From CAYTLW01 sp964438735 (GTDB lineage: Bacteria; Myxococcota_A; UBA9042): 64,000 nt of DNA. Positions 17,201 to 25,006 of this stretch are shown here, one piece after another (positions within the stretch are counted from its first letter, which is position 1; each line of letters starts with the position of its first letter). The notes under the pieces were generated by a model that was not told where the DNA came from, searched no databases, and saw nothing but the letters and a program-made list of their open reading frames with translations. The stretch spans positions 1 through 64,000 of the forward strand of contig CAYTLW010000020.1 in assembly GCA_964438735.1 (NCBI GenBank), given 5' to 3'. The translations under genes and the position numbers were made by a program.

Positions 17201-17617
17201 GCCCGGTTCGACGAGGGCGCAATTGCAGTCGCCGAACTTGCCCGCATCCCCGGCGGTATCCGGCACGCATTGTTTCGCGGTGCCGCCTTCGACGAGCGTG
17301 ACCGCCAGGCAACCGTAGCCATCAGGGCAGTCGGAATGGGTCGCGCAGGCCAGACCACAGAACGCGCCGGCGGCCGCGCCATGATCGACGCAGAGCGCAC
17401 CCGGAGCGCCTGCCAGCCCACACTCGGGCGAGGTCTTACATGGTCGGCAAACGGGGGCGGCAGGGAGCGACAAGCCGTCGGTGGCGGCAGACGCGTCGGC
17501 CTGTGCGCCATCGGTTGTTGCGATCCCGGCATCGGCCGTGACATCGCCCGCACCCTCGTCCGGACCACAGCCAACGGCGAGGAGCAGCAACCAGACAAGA
17601 GAGACGCGTCCGAACAT
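14276..17617 (-). CDS. Giant Cys-rich repeat lipoprotein with C-terminal NHL beta-propeller
   Basis: The product is about 1113 residues. The start ATG 17617 gives MFGRVSLVWLLLLAVGC, a lipoprotein signal with a VGC lipobox, followed by an Asp/Ala-rich spacer. Residues ~45-750 hold an N-terminal Cys-rich domain and about seven ~85-residue units built from CDDGxPCTxxDxCxxGxC and DGDLCNGTLYC plus NPATVVxCPSVDDTAC. A myxococcal Cys-rich (DUF4215/TIGR02232-like) unit follows at ~755-785 (EECDDGDKKPGDGCSADC). Residues ~786-1113 are about six NHL repeats (FYYPTGIDVAGNGDVYVSD and similar), giving a six-bladed propeller. It is probably an outer-membrane, surface-exposed adhesion or binding protein. It lies 87 bp downstream of a related lipoprotein but has its own promoter candidate. 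Confidence 0.88.
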   Translation of the reverse strand: MFGRVSLVWLLLLAVGCGPDEGAGDVTADAGIATTDGAQADASAATDGLSLPAAPVCRPCKTSPECGLAGAPGALCVDHGAAAGAFCGLACATHSDCPDGYGCLAVTLVEGGTAKQCVPDTAGDAGKFGDCNCALVEPGADFTTTCWFPWQDDSGQVIGQCKGQRSCTAAGPTACAAIGDADICVHTGCLGVAEGSGCDDGDPCTQGDACKSGKCVAGANTCLCQKAEDCADDDDLCNGIPYCDTTSLPYTCKINPATVVTCAKVDAPPCQANACQPGTGKCAVGAVVDGTPCDDGDVCTADELCTGGACGSGKGICVCKTDADCAAVDDGNLCNGVLFCHKTSGTCQPNPASVVVCASVADHACLKNLCSPTVGKCAWQPTADGTPCDDGSPCTDGDDCEGGKCSPGTQICPCAKDVDCVTKDDGDLCNGTLYCGKGDDGKTACLFNPATVVVCPSVDDTACLKNTCIAKTGACQAVPLAGKVTCDDGNPCTSGDVCVDGDCDSSFNTCQCASTKDCAKHEDGDLCNGTLYCHKATGSCRVNPATIPTCPSVEDTACVKNRCQAKTGGCKPTAQIEETPCDDGNPCSAGDRCLAGNCIAEINVCPCQKDVDCAKHEDGNLCNGSLVCIVKLVDGKVAPRCEVAPNTVVFCKQTDPSLCTKPFCAPLTGICSPHNANTGLGCDDGDACTESETCKTGTCSGVAVTGATCSDGNACTTDSCHKTKGCQHQAVADGSPCGAGKSCKAGVCGNVDPCGNGKVQGAEECDDGDKKPGDGCSADCKLETCALWMVSTLAGDGSAGYPPQDGKGKAASFYYPTGIDVAGNGDVYVSDRVPSRIRRISPAGVVLTVAGSKEGLLDGDADKARFDEPCGLAVGANGDVLIADRNNMRIRKLTTKAQVSTLAGTFGGFANGKGSNAKFFYPMDLARVGEAFYVADMNNNRIRSLASDGTVGTLAGAGDKGSADGAAGKATFNGPAGVAASASGHVWVADSGNHLIRHVSPAGAVDTVAGSKPGFLDGKGSDALFHTPSGIAIDTMGRVFVADRNNHRIRLIRPDGATSTAAGNAAYGYADDKGPAAKFLQPEGVAVSKVGLLYVADTANNRIRRIQCTSWLP
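15340..17400 (-). repeat. Tandem Cys-rich protein repeats inside the NHL lipoprotein gene
   Basis: About seven degenerate units of roughly 250 bp, each encoding one CDDG...CT...D.C..G.C half and one DLCNG..(Y/F)C...NPA half. Boundaries are approximate. The units are conserved at protein level rather than as exact DNA copies. Confidence 0.75.
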
Positions 17618-17623
17618 GTCGTC

Positions 17624-17652
17624 AGAATGGGCGGAGTCAGCCATCGGCACAA
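17624..17652 (-). promoter_or_regulatory. Sigma70-like promoter for the NHL lipoprotein
   Basis: On the minus strand, TTGTGC (17652-17647) is separated by 17 bases from CATTCT (17629-17624), which ends six bases before the ATG at 17617. With that spacing the transcript would start almost at the start codon, so translation may be leaderless; no good Shine-Dalgarno is present. Confidence 0.35.
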
Positions 17653-17684
17653 TTTGTTTTGCCTTTGGCAAGGCGGACCACGAC

Positions 17685-17698
17685 GCCGCACACGCGGC
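17685..17698. terminator. GC hairpin after the second Cys-rich lipoprotein gene
   Basis: GCCGC-acac-GCGGC forms a 5-bp stem just downstream (on the minus strand) of the stop codon at 17705-17707. No T-tract follows. It may be a weak terminator or an mRNA 3' stabiliser. Confidence 0.25.
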
Positions 17699-17704
17699 AT
17701 CGGC

Positions 17705-20665
17705 TCAGTCGCCAGCGATGACCAGGTCGCCGCTGGCGAGGGCCTCGATGGCTTCGATGGTCTCGAATCCATCGCCATCACCAGCGGCCTTGAGATTCTT
17801 CTGCCAATGCCAGCGGCCCATGGCGTCGAACTTCGCCAGCAGCCCGTTGGACTTGCTCTCCTTGGTCTCGATCAACATGCCCGCGGCCACGAATCCGCCG
17901 TCCGCGGTCGGGCTGACGGCCTTGAAGTCATACCAGCGATGCTTGGTGCCGAACTTGGTCGCCCAGAGGAGCTTGCCCTTGCTGGCGCCGTCGGGCTGCA
18001 GCAATGCGATCAGGCCGTGTTTCACCGGGTAGAAGGTGCCCGATTGGGAGCCGGCGGTGACGATGCGGCCGTCGGCCAGGCTGGCGATGCTGGTCAGCCA
18101 GCGGTCGTCGCCCAGGTCCAGGTGCCAGGCGGCCTTGCCGCCCTTGTCCAGCCGGTAGATCCGACCTGTATTCTTGCCGTTCAGACCCAATATGGTGGCG
18201 ATGACGAATCCGTCGGCGCCGTGCCGGGCGATGGCGTTGCCGTGGTCGTGTTTGGCCGTGCCGAGGTTGTGACTCCAGGTCGTGCCGCCCTTGTCGTCGA
18301 CCTTGATCACCCAGATCTCGTTGCCCTGTCCGGTGGTCGACATCTGGGTGCCGACAGCGACCACGGAGCCATCGCCGCCGGCCACACCATCGCTGAACTG
18401 CTCGCTGCCAGCCGTGCCGTAGTGCTTGCTCCACAGCTGCACGCTGCCCAGGTTGATGCGCACCAACCAGCCGTCCATGCCGCCGGCGCCCTGGTTCTGC
18501 GAGCGACCGATCGCGACCAGCTCACCGCCCTTGGTCTGGACCAGGTTGTACAGACTGCCGCTGGACGAGCCGGCGGCCTTGGACCACCACGAGCTGCCAT
18601 CGACGTGATGGCGCGCAATCAGCGGCTTGTTCGCGTTTCGGCCGACCACGCCGTAGCTGCCATCGGCGAGCACCCGCAGACCGGTGTAGTTCCAGCCCGC
18701 GCCACCGTTGCCCAGGAGCGAGACGAAGAGGCGCGGCTTGCCGCCGACGCAGGCTCCAGCCTTGCAGGCGGCGCCGATGGTGCACGACTTGCCATCCTCA
18801 CAGGACGCGCCATCGTCTGGCAGGTGCTTGCAGCCGGCGACATCGCAGATGTCCTTGGTGCACGGCTTGCCGTCATCGCAGTATTTGCCCTTGGCGGTGC
18901 ACTTGCCGGCCACGCAGTTGCTCTTTTCGCTGCACTTATCGCCGTCGTCGCAGGCCCCCGTATTCTTGGCGACGTGGCTGCACTTTCCGGCGGCGCATTT
19001 GTCGTCGGTGCACGGGTTCTTGTCGTCGCAGATGCCAGCACCGCCGGTGCAGACGCCGCTGCTGCAGGTGTCGGGAGCGGTGCAGGAGTCGCCGTCGTCG
19101 CAGGAACCGCTGTTCAGTTTCTTGTGCACGCAGCCGCTCTTCTTGACGCAGGAGTCGGCCGTACAAGGCAGCTTGTCGTCGCAATTCACGGGCCCGTATT
19201 TGCACTGGCCGGAGATGCAGGCGTGCTGGGTGCAGGGGTCGTTGTCGGTACAGTTGGCGCCGGAGGTGCACTTGGCGCCTTCGCAGCCGGAGATGGGCGG
19301 ATAGAAGCAGCCCGAGGACTTGGCGCACAGGTTCGCGGTGCATTGGTCGGCATCGTCGCAGCTCACGGCCACACCCTTGCACTTGCCGCCGACGCACTTG
19401 TCCTTGTCGGTGCACTTGTCGCCATCACTGCAGGTGGCACCCGAAGACGCCGTGCTCAAGCAGCCACCGGCGGGCGTACAGGTGTCCAGGGTGCAGGGAT
19501 CGCCGTCATCACAGTCGACCGCCTTGCCCGAGCAGACCCCCACCTTGCAGGTCGCCTGGCTCAGGCACTTGTTATCCTTGGCGCAAGGCGCACCCGTCTC
19601 CGGCGGGAAGCTGCAGGCGCCGGTCGCTGGTACGCAGATGTCGCCGGTGCAGACCTTGCCGTCGTCGCACTTCTTCGGCGCACCCTGGCAGGTCGATTTG
19701 AGGCAACTGTCCAGCACCGTGCAGGGGTTGCCATCGTCGCATTTGCCGCTGGCCGGGTTGTTCTTGCACCCCCCCTTGTCGTCGCAGACCTCTGTGGTGC
19801 AGGGGTTTCCATCGTCGCAATCCACCTTCTTGGTCGGGGTGCACTTGCCCTTCATGCACGCTTCAGCGGCGCTGCAATTGCTGCCGTCGTCGCAGGTCTT
19901 GCCATCGGCCACCGGGGTGGAGGCGCAACCGTTGGAGGCCCCGCACCCATCTTCGGTGCAGGGGTTGCCGTCGTCGCAATCCAACTTGCTCCCGGGCTTG
20001 CATGCGCCCTTGTCGCAGACGTCGCCCTCGCTGCATGCGTCGCCGTCGTCACAGGGGCTGCTGCTCTTGGCCAGGTGGTTGCAGCCAGCCCCGACATCGC
20101 AGCCGTCGATGGTGCAGCTCAGCCCATCATCACAGTCCACTTCCTTGCCGACGCATACGCCACCCGAGCAGGCATCCAAGGTGGTGCACAGGCTGCCGTC
20201 GTCGCAGGCCACGAAGTCGGGCGCAGGCGCCTCTTTGCAGACACCTTGCAGGCAGCGGGCCAGCTTGCAGGCGCTTGTCAGCACCACTTTGCCCGCGCAC
20301 TGGCTGTCTGCGCTGCATGACACGGCGGCGACGTCGCCAGGCGCGCCGCCATCGGCCTTCTGTTCGACGACGTCTGCCTGCGCTGACGCATCCGAGGTCG
20401 CAGCGCCGTCCGCCACGCCGTCTACCCCGCCGCCGTCCAATCCCGGCCCGACGATCGCGTCTTTGCCAGATTCGGCGTCCGACGCCGCGGGTCCGTTTGT
20501 GTCGTTGCTGTCGAGGGTGCCGGCCGAATCGCCGGCGGCCGCGTCGGCGGTGGCGAAGAGATCGGCTGCGGGCACGTCGTTGCCACATCCGGCAACGCCT
20601 GCACACAGCGCCAGCGCCGCGCAGAAGGCCGCCGGACTGCTGTTCCGCTGGCTCGAAGTGGTCAC
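17705..20665 (-). CDS. Giant Cys-rich repeat lipoprotein with C-terminal propeller-like domain
   Basis: The product has 986 residues. The GTG start at 20665 has a GGAGG site six bases upstream. The N-terminus is a lipoprotein signal (AALALCAGVAGC) followed by a long Asp/Ala-rich spacer without cysteine to about residue 110. Residues ~115-640 contain roughly a dozen ~40-residue Cys-rich units of the form CDDGxxCTxDxCxxxxGC and CDDGDxCTxxDxCxxGxC. Residues ~643-986 have no Cys and carry repeats such as GGELVAIGRSQNQ, GDGSVVAVGT and ADGRIVTAGS with D-W-RI/L-K motifs, which suggest a beta-propeller of the kind also found at 47796-49613. It is likely surface-exposed. The dense acidic residues suggest calcium binding. 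Confidence 0.87.
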   Translation of the reverse strand: MTTSSQRNSSPAAFCAALALCAGVAGCGNDVPAADLFATADAAAGDSAGTLDSNDTNGPAASDAESGKDAIVGPGLDGGGVDGVADGAATSDASAQADVVEQKADGGAPGDVAAVSCSADSQCAGKVVLTSACKLARCLQGVCKEAPAPDFVACDDGSLCTTLDACSGGVCVGKEVDCDDGLSCTIDGCDVGAGCNHLAKSSSPCDDGDACSEGDVCDKGACKPGSKLDCDDGNPCTEDGCGASNGCASTPVADGKTCDDGSNCSAAEACMKGKCTPTKKVDCDDGNPCTTEVCDDKGGCKNNPASGKCDDGNPCTVLDSCLKSTCQGAPKKCDDGKVCTGDICVPATGACSFPPETGAPCAKDNKCLSQATCKVGVCSGKAVDCDDGDPCTLDTCTPAGGCLSTASSGATCSDGDKCTDKDKCVGGKCKGVAVSCDDADQCTANLCAKSSGCFYPPISGCEGAKCTSGANCTDNDPCTQHACISGQCKYGPVNCDDKLPCTADSCVKKSGCVHKKLNSGSCDDGDSCTAPDTCSSGVCTGGAGICDDKNPCTDDKCAAGKCSHVAKNTGACDDGDKCSEKSNCVAGKCTAKGKYCDDGKPCTKDICDVAGCKHLPDDGASCEDGKSCTIGAACKAGACVGGKPRLFVSLLGNGGAGWNYTGLRVLADGSYGVVGRNANKPLIARHHVDGSSWWSKAAGSSSGSLYNLVQTKGGELVAIGRSQNQGAGGMDGWLVRINLGSVQLWSKHYGTAGSEQFSDGVAGGDGSVVAVGTQMSTTGQGNEIWVIKVDDKGGTTWSHNLGTAKHDHGNAIARHGADGFVIATILGLNGKNTGRIYRLDKGGKAAWHLDLGDDRWLTSIASLADGRIVTAGSQSGTFYPVKHGLIALLQPDGASKGKLLWATKFGTKHRWYDFKAVSPTADGGFVAAGMLIETKESKSNGLLAKFDAMGRWHWQKNLKAAGDGDGFETIEAIEALASGDLVIAGD
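18735..20320 (-). repeat. Tandem Cys-rich protein repeats inside the second lipoprotein gene
   Basis: Roughly a dozen ~120-bp units, each encoding a CDDG(D/N/K)xCT...C..G.C module. They are diverged in DNA but regular in Cys spacing. Confidence 0.75.
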
Positions 20666-20685
20666 CGCAAGTCCTCCAGGGCCGC

Positions 20686-20714
20686 AGGCTAGCCGTGGCC
20701 GTCAGTCGCTACAA
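20686..20714 (-). promoter_or_regulatory. Sigma70-like promoter for the second Cys-rich lipoprotein
   Basis: On the minus strand, TTGTAG (20714-20709) and TAGCCT (20691-20686) are 17 bases apart, about 20 bases before the GTG start, which carries its own GGAGG site. Confidence 0.45.
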
Positions 20715-20916
20715 GGCAAGCATGACGGCGCAGGCGGGCACCGCGGCGCGATCGGTGTCGGCCCCGAGTGTCGTCGGCCTCAAGTCTGGTAGGCTGGCGA
20801 CCAGGCGCGGCTGCTCGGCATTTCATCCGGGCGGGGACCAGACCATGCGATCGCAGACGTTGGCCAGGCGAGCCCGGCATGGGGGCCGTCGCCCGGGCCC
20901 GACCGCTGGCCAGGTG

Positions 20917-21585
20917 ATGAGTACCGGGCTGCTGTGCATTATCGCGGCGGCCTGTTCCGGCGCCGGACCCGTCGCCGCGCCGCCCTACGTGACACCTGGA
21001 CCGGTGCCTTCGCTGCGCAGCGCCAACGCGACCTGGCATGGGTTCGACCTGGAGCTGTCCACCAGCGCGTTGGCGTCCGAAGATGCCAGCCGGGTGCACG
21101 ACGCGTGGAAGGTGGCCCGCTGCGTGATCCGCAGCCGCGGCTTCTGGCGATCCGTCGACCGGCTGACCAGCGATCGATCCGAGATCTTGCGCCAGGTCGA
21201 CCCCGGCGTGGCCATTCGCCAGGTAGCGGCCCGGCAGTGGCGTGACTGGCGTCGAACGCACGGCAAGGCGGCCCATCTGCACGTAGAGGGCACGTCATTG
21301 CCCCATCGAAGACGGCACGAACGCTTTGCGGCCACCGTGTTCGTCTATGGCAAGACCATCTCCCTGCGACGCTGGCACATCAAGTCTCCCCTCGATGAGC
21401 TCGCCTCGACCCTGATCCACGAGTGGCTGCATACGATCGGCTTTCGCGACCCGGAGGTGGGGCCAGATCCCAGCAGCGTCGTCTATGGCATGACACCCAC
21501 CGCGCGCGAAATCGCCCGCAGCGACGCCTGCACGAACGCGTTGGGCAGCCTGTACATCAACCCCTCGCGACCGCTGACAGATTGA
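20917..21585 (+). CDS. Metzincin-like zinc metalloprotease lipoprotein
   Basis: The start ATG 20917 gives a short lipoprotein signal (MSTGLLCIIAAACSG), and the product has 222 residues. ATG 20845 is in frame with a better GGGG site but would add 24 Arg-rich residues before the signal. The zinc motif is HEWLHTIGFRD at 168-178, which reads HEXXHXXGXXD, the form with Asp as third ligand known from snapalysin-type metzincins. A candidate Met-turn, VVYGMTP, follows about 17 residues later. The fold is short for a full protease, and no known subfamily was recognised. It is probably an outer-membrane or periplasmic peptidase. It is convergent with the barrel gene, with two bases between the stops. 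Confidence 0.65.
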   Translation: MSTGLLCIIAAACSGAGPVAAPPYVTPGPVPSLRSANATWHGFDLELSTSALASEDASRVHDAWKVARCVIRSRGFWRSVDRLTSDRSEILRQVDPGVAIRQVAARQWRDWRRTHGKAAHLHVEGTSLPHRRRHERFAATVFVYGKTISLRRWHIKSPLDELASTLIHEWLHTIGFRDPEVGPDPSSVVYGMTPTAREIARSDACTNALGSLYINPSRPLTD

Positions 21586-21587
21586 TC

Positions 21588-22832
21588 TCAGAACTTGGCC
21601 AGCAGTCGCGAGCCCAGGAAGAGGGCGTTCGCGGCCCGGGTATTGCGGCCCGGGATCCACTCCTGGTTGCGGTACTTCACGTACAGCTGCAGCGGCAATC
21701 CCACGCGCAGCAAGCTCAACGTGGCGGTGCCGACGATGGTGTTCTTGTCGCCAGCCTGCCAGAACTCCTCGCGTCCGCCACTCCAATTCCACAGCTCGGA
21801 GTCGCTGATCCAGTCACTCTGGTTGGTGGCGATGTAGAGGTAGGCGATCTGCAAGGTCAGCAAGCGGGGCAGCCTCAACGCGGCTTCCATGTCGCCCTTG
21901 GTCACATAGGTGGCGTAGGTGGGCCCGGCCAGGGGCGACCAGTCGATGAGCGCCGTGGCGCCCAGCCAATCGCCGCCGTCGATCTGGTAGGTGTCGCCCA
22001 CATAGGGCTGATAATTCAAAAGCAGCGGGTTGAGCTTGCCGGTCGGGGTGGTGAAGGTCCGCTTGCGCATCCAGCCGTAGAAGCCGTCGAGGCCGAAGGC
22101 GAGCCAGACATTGCCGTACTCATCCAGCAGCGACTTCTCGATGGCGAAGTGGGCCTGCAGGTCGGCGTAGGAGTGCAGGTCCCAAGCGGTGGTACCGGCG
22201 ACGACCAGCTGCTCGGGATCGGGCGTGGCGCCGGTAGGCACCGCGACCTGCATGGCCACGGCCGTATCGAGCCCCCAACGCTCCATGAACGACGCCCGCG
22301 GCAGGCGCCAGCGCGCCGCCAGCACGATGTCCGCCAGGGTGTTCTTGTTGCCGGTCCAGTGGTCGGGCGGCTTGGGCTGGCCCATGGACTCCGCCCAGGC
22401 CCAGAAGTCGGACTCCGAATACGGCCGGCCCAGACTGCTCATGTAGTCGCCGGAGGTCCACGCCAGGTTCGTGTCGATATTGGCCTGCAGGACCAGCGGG
22501 ATGGCGAGGCCCAATGTCAACGTGTCGGTCACGCCGTAGAGAAGCTGCGAGATCAAGAAGTTGTAGGCGACCGACGGTTCGGCCTCGATGGTGCCCTGCC
22601 AGCCGCCACCCGGCTCGTAACGCTTGATGCCCTTGAGCAGGGGCAGGCGCTCGCGATCGGGTGAGTAGCCCATACGAGCGGTGGAGTTGGTCCAGGCGAC
22701 GTCCAGGGCAAACGTCCCTGCCGGCAAGGTCGTCGTGCGATCGGCGTGCGCTGGAGCGGCCAGCCCGATCGTCACCACGGCCACCCAGATCAGCGATCGC
22801 AAGCGAACATGAGGGGACCGATGGCGGGTCAC
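21588..22832 (-). CDS. Outer-membrane beta-barrel protein
   Basis: The 414-residue product has a signal peptide (LIWVAVVTIGLAAPAHA, then a probable cut) and no other long hydrophobic segment. It has many alternating hydrophobic/aromatic strands (FALDVAWTNSTARMGY, LLYGVTDTLTLGLAIPLVLQ, LYVKYRNQEW) and ends in Phe (RLLAKF), the C-terminal signature of barrels inserted by BamA. It resembles predicted outer-membrane transport or porin-like proteins, but no specific family was recognised. Its GTG start overlaps the TGA of the upstream lipoprotein (GTGA), so the two are translationally coupled and probably work together at the outer membrane. Confidence 0.75.
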   Translation of the reverse strand: MTRHRSPHVRLRSLIWVAVVTIGLAAPAHADRTTTLPAGTFALDVAWTNSTARMGYSPDRERLPLLKGIKRYEPGGGWQGTIEAEPSVAYNFLISQLLYGVTDTLTLGLAIPLVLQANIDTNLAWTSGDYMSSLGRPYSESDFWAWAESMGQPKPPDHWTGNKNTLADIVLAARWRLPRASFMERWGLDTAVAMQVAVPTGATPDPEQLVVAGTTAWDLHSYADLQAHFAIEKSLLDEYGNVWLAFGLDGFYGWMRKRTFTTPTGKLNPLLLNYQPYVGDTYQIDGGDWLGATALIDWSPLAGPTYATYVTKGDMEAALRLPRLLTLQIAYLYIATNQSDWISDSELWNWSGGREEFWQAGDKNTIVGTATLSLLRVGLPLQLYVKYRNQEWIPGRNTRAANALFLGSRLLAKF

Positions 22833-24799
22833 GGTGCCCCCTTGTTCAAGTCGACGGTTTCGAAGGGCATGGACGTGGCGGGCACCGCGCCCATGGCCGC
22901 GTGCACCAGGCCGGTGGCCGGTTCGTAGACCACGGCGTTCATGCTGTCGCTCGTGTCGACGACCGCCTCGTGCCCCAGCAGAGTCTGCACGCGGGTCAGG
23001 CCCAACTTGCCGTAGTCGGCGGCTACCTGGTCGGCCACCAGGTTCGAGACCCGCAAGGACTTGTAGTAGTACGAAGACCAGAATCGCTGCGGATCGATGC
23101 GGATGGTCTCGGTGACGGGCAGGGTCATCACGTCCTTGGTATTGAGTCGGTAGTGGGCGCCCACCTGCATGTCGTCGGGGCCCACGCTGGACATGCGGCG
23201 GCCCAACGCGTCCACATCGCCGGGACCGTACGAAAACGTCTGCGGACTCGGCGTCGCGGGGGGCGGGAAGGAGACGGCGCCGGCGTCCACCTCGACCGCG
23301 CGCATTCCGCTCTTGCCATCGGCCAGCAGGTAGTTCCAGCCGAGTACGTGGCTCAGCTTGGCGATCTCGGCTTCGGCGGCGACCACGTCGCTGCTATTCT
23401 CCAGGATGTGACGGACCGCGAAGCCGATGGGCAGGCCGCTCGCAGTCAATCGCCCTGCGGACAGGTCGCCGCCCGCCGCCACCACCTGGCCCAGCAGCGT
23501 GCCGACCAGTCGATTGTCCAGGGTGTCCGAGTAGACGGCCGCCGTGGCCAGACCGCCCGCGTTCATGCCCGACATGCCGTAGATCAGGCCTGCCCAGCCA
23601 ACCACGGCGAATGGATCGCCATCGGTCGGGTGATGCACGAAGACGACGCCGTGTTTGTGGGAGCTGTTGGCGTCCAGGAGGGAGAAATGCTGGCCCAGGA
23701 GCGGGTTGTTATCCGGCGTGGCGCTGCCACGTACGGCCAACGCGCTGGCCGGGGGCTGGCTCCGGCCATCATCGACGCTGCGATTGGATACCTGCTGGGG
23801 CGGTACGCCCATGCCAGCGGTGGTGAAGACGAGACGCTCATCGCGCATGAATCGGGCGTGCAGGGGCGGTGGATCGATGACCTTGCTGGTATCGCCGGCC
23901 TGGATGATGAGCGCCATGGTAGCGGCCGCCGGCATGGGCGCAGGCGGCTTGAAGCGGACCTCCAGCAGGGTGGCGGCGGCCGGAAGCGGGGCAGCCGGGT
24001 CCACCTCTTGAGGCGTGCCGTTCGCTTTCAAGGCCACCGTCGTCAACGCCGGGTCACCGAATTCAAAGATCTGCTTGTCCAGCTGCACCCGCACGGTGGC
24101 GGGATCAACGTGGTCGGGATCGTGAAGGCGCCAGCGGATCTCCGCATCCACGGGCACGTCGGCCATGACCGCCCAGGCGCCGGGCTCGTACTTGGTGATG
24201 CGCCCTTCGTTCTTGTTGTCGATTGTGCCATCGCCATCGTTGTCAAAGCCATCGGAGTCCAGTCCACCGACGAATTCAAGCCGCTTGAGGCGGGGCGCCT
24301 GGCCCAGTCGCAACACGTAGGCGATGGCCCGGGTCGCCAGCACCGTGTCCAGGAAGGTGTTGAGGATCAGGATCTGCTCGTACTCGAGCCCAGCGCCGGC
24401 GGCGACGCCCTTCATCTCCTCGATGTGCTCGGGAGCGATGGACTTTTCCATCTCCAGGGCAGACTGCAACATCAGCAGACGAGCGAACTCACCCTCCTTC
24501 TTGTACTTCTCCTGCTGGTATTCGGTCAGGTAGAGCGCGATATCCGGCCGTTCTCGGTTGATATAGGGCATCAACGAGGTGGCCAGGATGGTGGTGTAGA
24601 AGGAGCGGATCTTGCTGTGCAGCTGCTCGCCATGCTGACGGCCACGCTCGAAAGGCGTGCCCTTCAGGTGGATCACCTCGCGCGTCGCAGGAGCCTCGAT
24701 TGCTGTGCACGCCGGCGCCACCCAGAGCGTCGCCAGAACAACCAGCAGCGCGATGGAGCGCGACGCATACACGATGAGACCGCCTTGATCCCTTGCCAT
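22829..24799 (-). CDS. C45/acyltransferase-like Ntn-fold lipoprotein lacking the catalytic Cys
   Basis: The start ATG 24799 follows GGGGGAG. The product has 656 residues, with a signal and probable lipobox APAC (Cys31). The helical N-domain (FERGRQHGEQLHSKI, HIEEMKGVAAGAGLEYEQIL) and core motifs RGSATPDNNPLLGQH and GWAGLIYGMSGMNAGGLA match the C45 acyl-CoA:6-APA acyltransferase/phospholipase B-like family. The family nucleophile Cys should sit about seven residues before GSAT, but that position (around 351) is Ala/Ser. No Cys occurs anywhere after the lipidated one. An insertion of about 190 residues (~165-350) separates the two halves and carries calcium-loop-like repeats (DSDGFDNDGDGTID). 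It is coupled to the barrel gene downstream. It may be a Ser variant or non-enzymatic. Confidence 0.75.
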   Translation of the reverse strand: MARDQGGLIVYASRSIALLVVLATLWVAPACTAIEAPATREVIHLKGTPFERGRQHGEQLHSKIRSFYTTILATSLMPYINRERPDIALYLTEYQQEKYKKEGEFARLLMLQSALEMEKSIAPEHIEEMKGVAAGAGLEYEQILILNTFLDTVLATRAIAYVLRLGQAPRLKRLEFVGGLDSDGFDNDGDGTIDNKNEGRITKYEPGAWAVMADVPVDAEIRWRLHDPDHVDPATVRVQLDKQIFEFGDPALTTVALKANGTPQEVDPAAPLPAAATLLEVRFKPPAPMPAAATMALIIQAGDTSKVIDPPPLHARFMRDERLVFTTAGMGVPPQQVSNRSVDDGRSQPPASALAVRGSATPDNNPLLGQHFSLLDANSSHKHGVVFVHHPTDGDPFAVVGWAGLIYGMSGMNAGGLATAAVYSDTLDNRLVGTLLGQVVAAGGDLSAGRLTASGLPIGFAVRHILENSSDVVAAEAEIAKLSHVLGWNYLLADGKSGMRAVEVDAGAVSFPPPATPSPQTFSYGPGDVDALGRRMSSVGPDDMQVGAHYRLNTKDVMTLPVTETIRIDPQRFWSSYYYKSLRVSNLVADQVAADYGKLGLTRVQTLLGHEAVVDTSDSMNAVVYEPATGLVHAAMGAVPATSMPFETVDLNKGAP

Positions 24800-25006
24800 G
24801 CACTCCCCCTGGGATCCCGAGCCGGTGGGCGAACGTCGCTGCCGGAACATGGCAACTACCATCGGCTCCCGTCGCGGCGCAAGCCGGCGGGTCGCAAGCA
24901 TGGCTGGTGGCGGTGCATCGGGTCCCTGACACCCTGGCGCCACATTGCGGGACAATTGCGCTCTCTGCCCCTACCCTCACCTCGTCGGCCGCGGCCGGGA
25001 GGTGTG

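Noticed and set aside
17060..20320. A 1086-codon open frame on the plus strand
   Set aside because: It lies antisense to two Cys-rich lipoproteins that have lipobox signals, ribosome sites and clear repeats. The plus-strand translation is low-complexity Ala/Val/Gly-rich sequence made by the complement of GAC/TGC-rich repeats.
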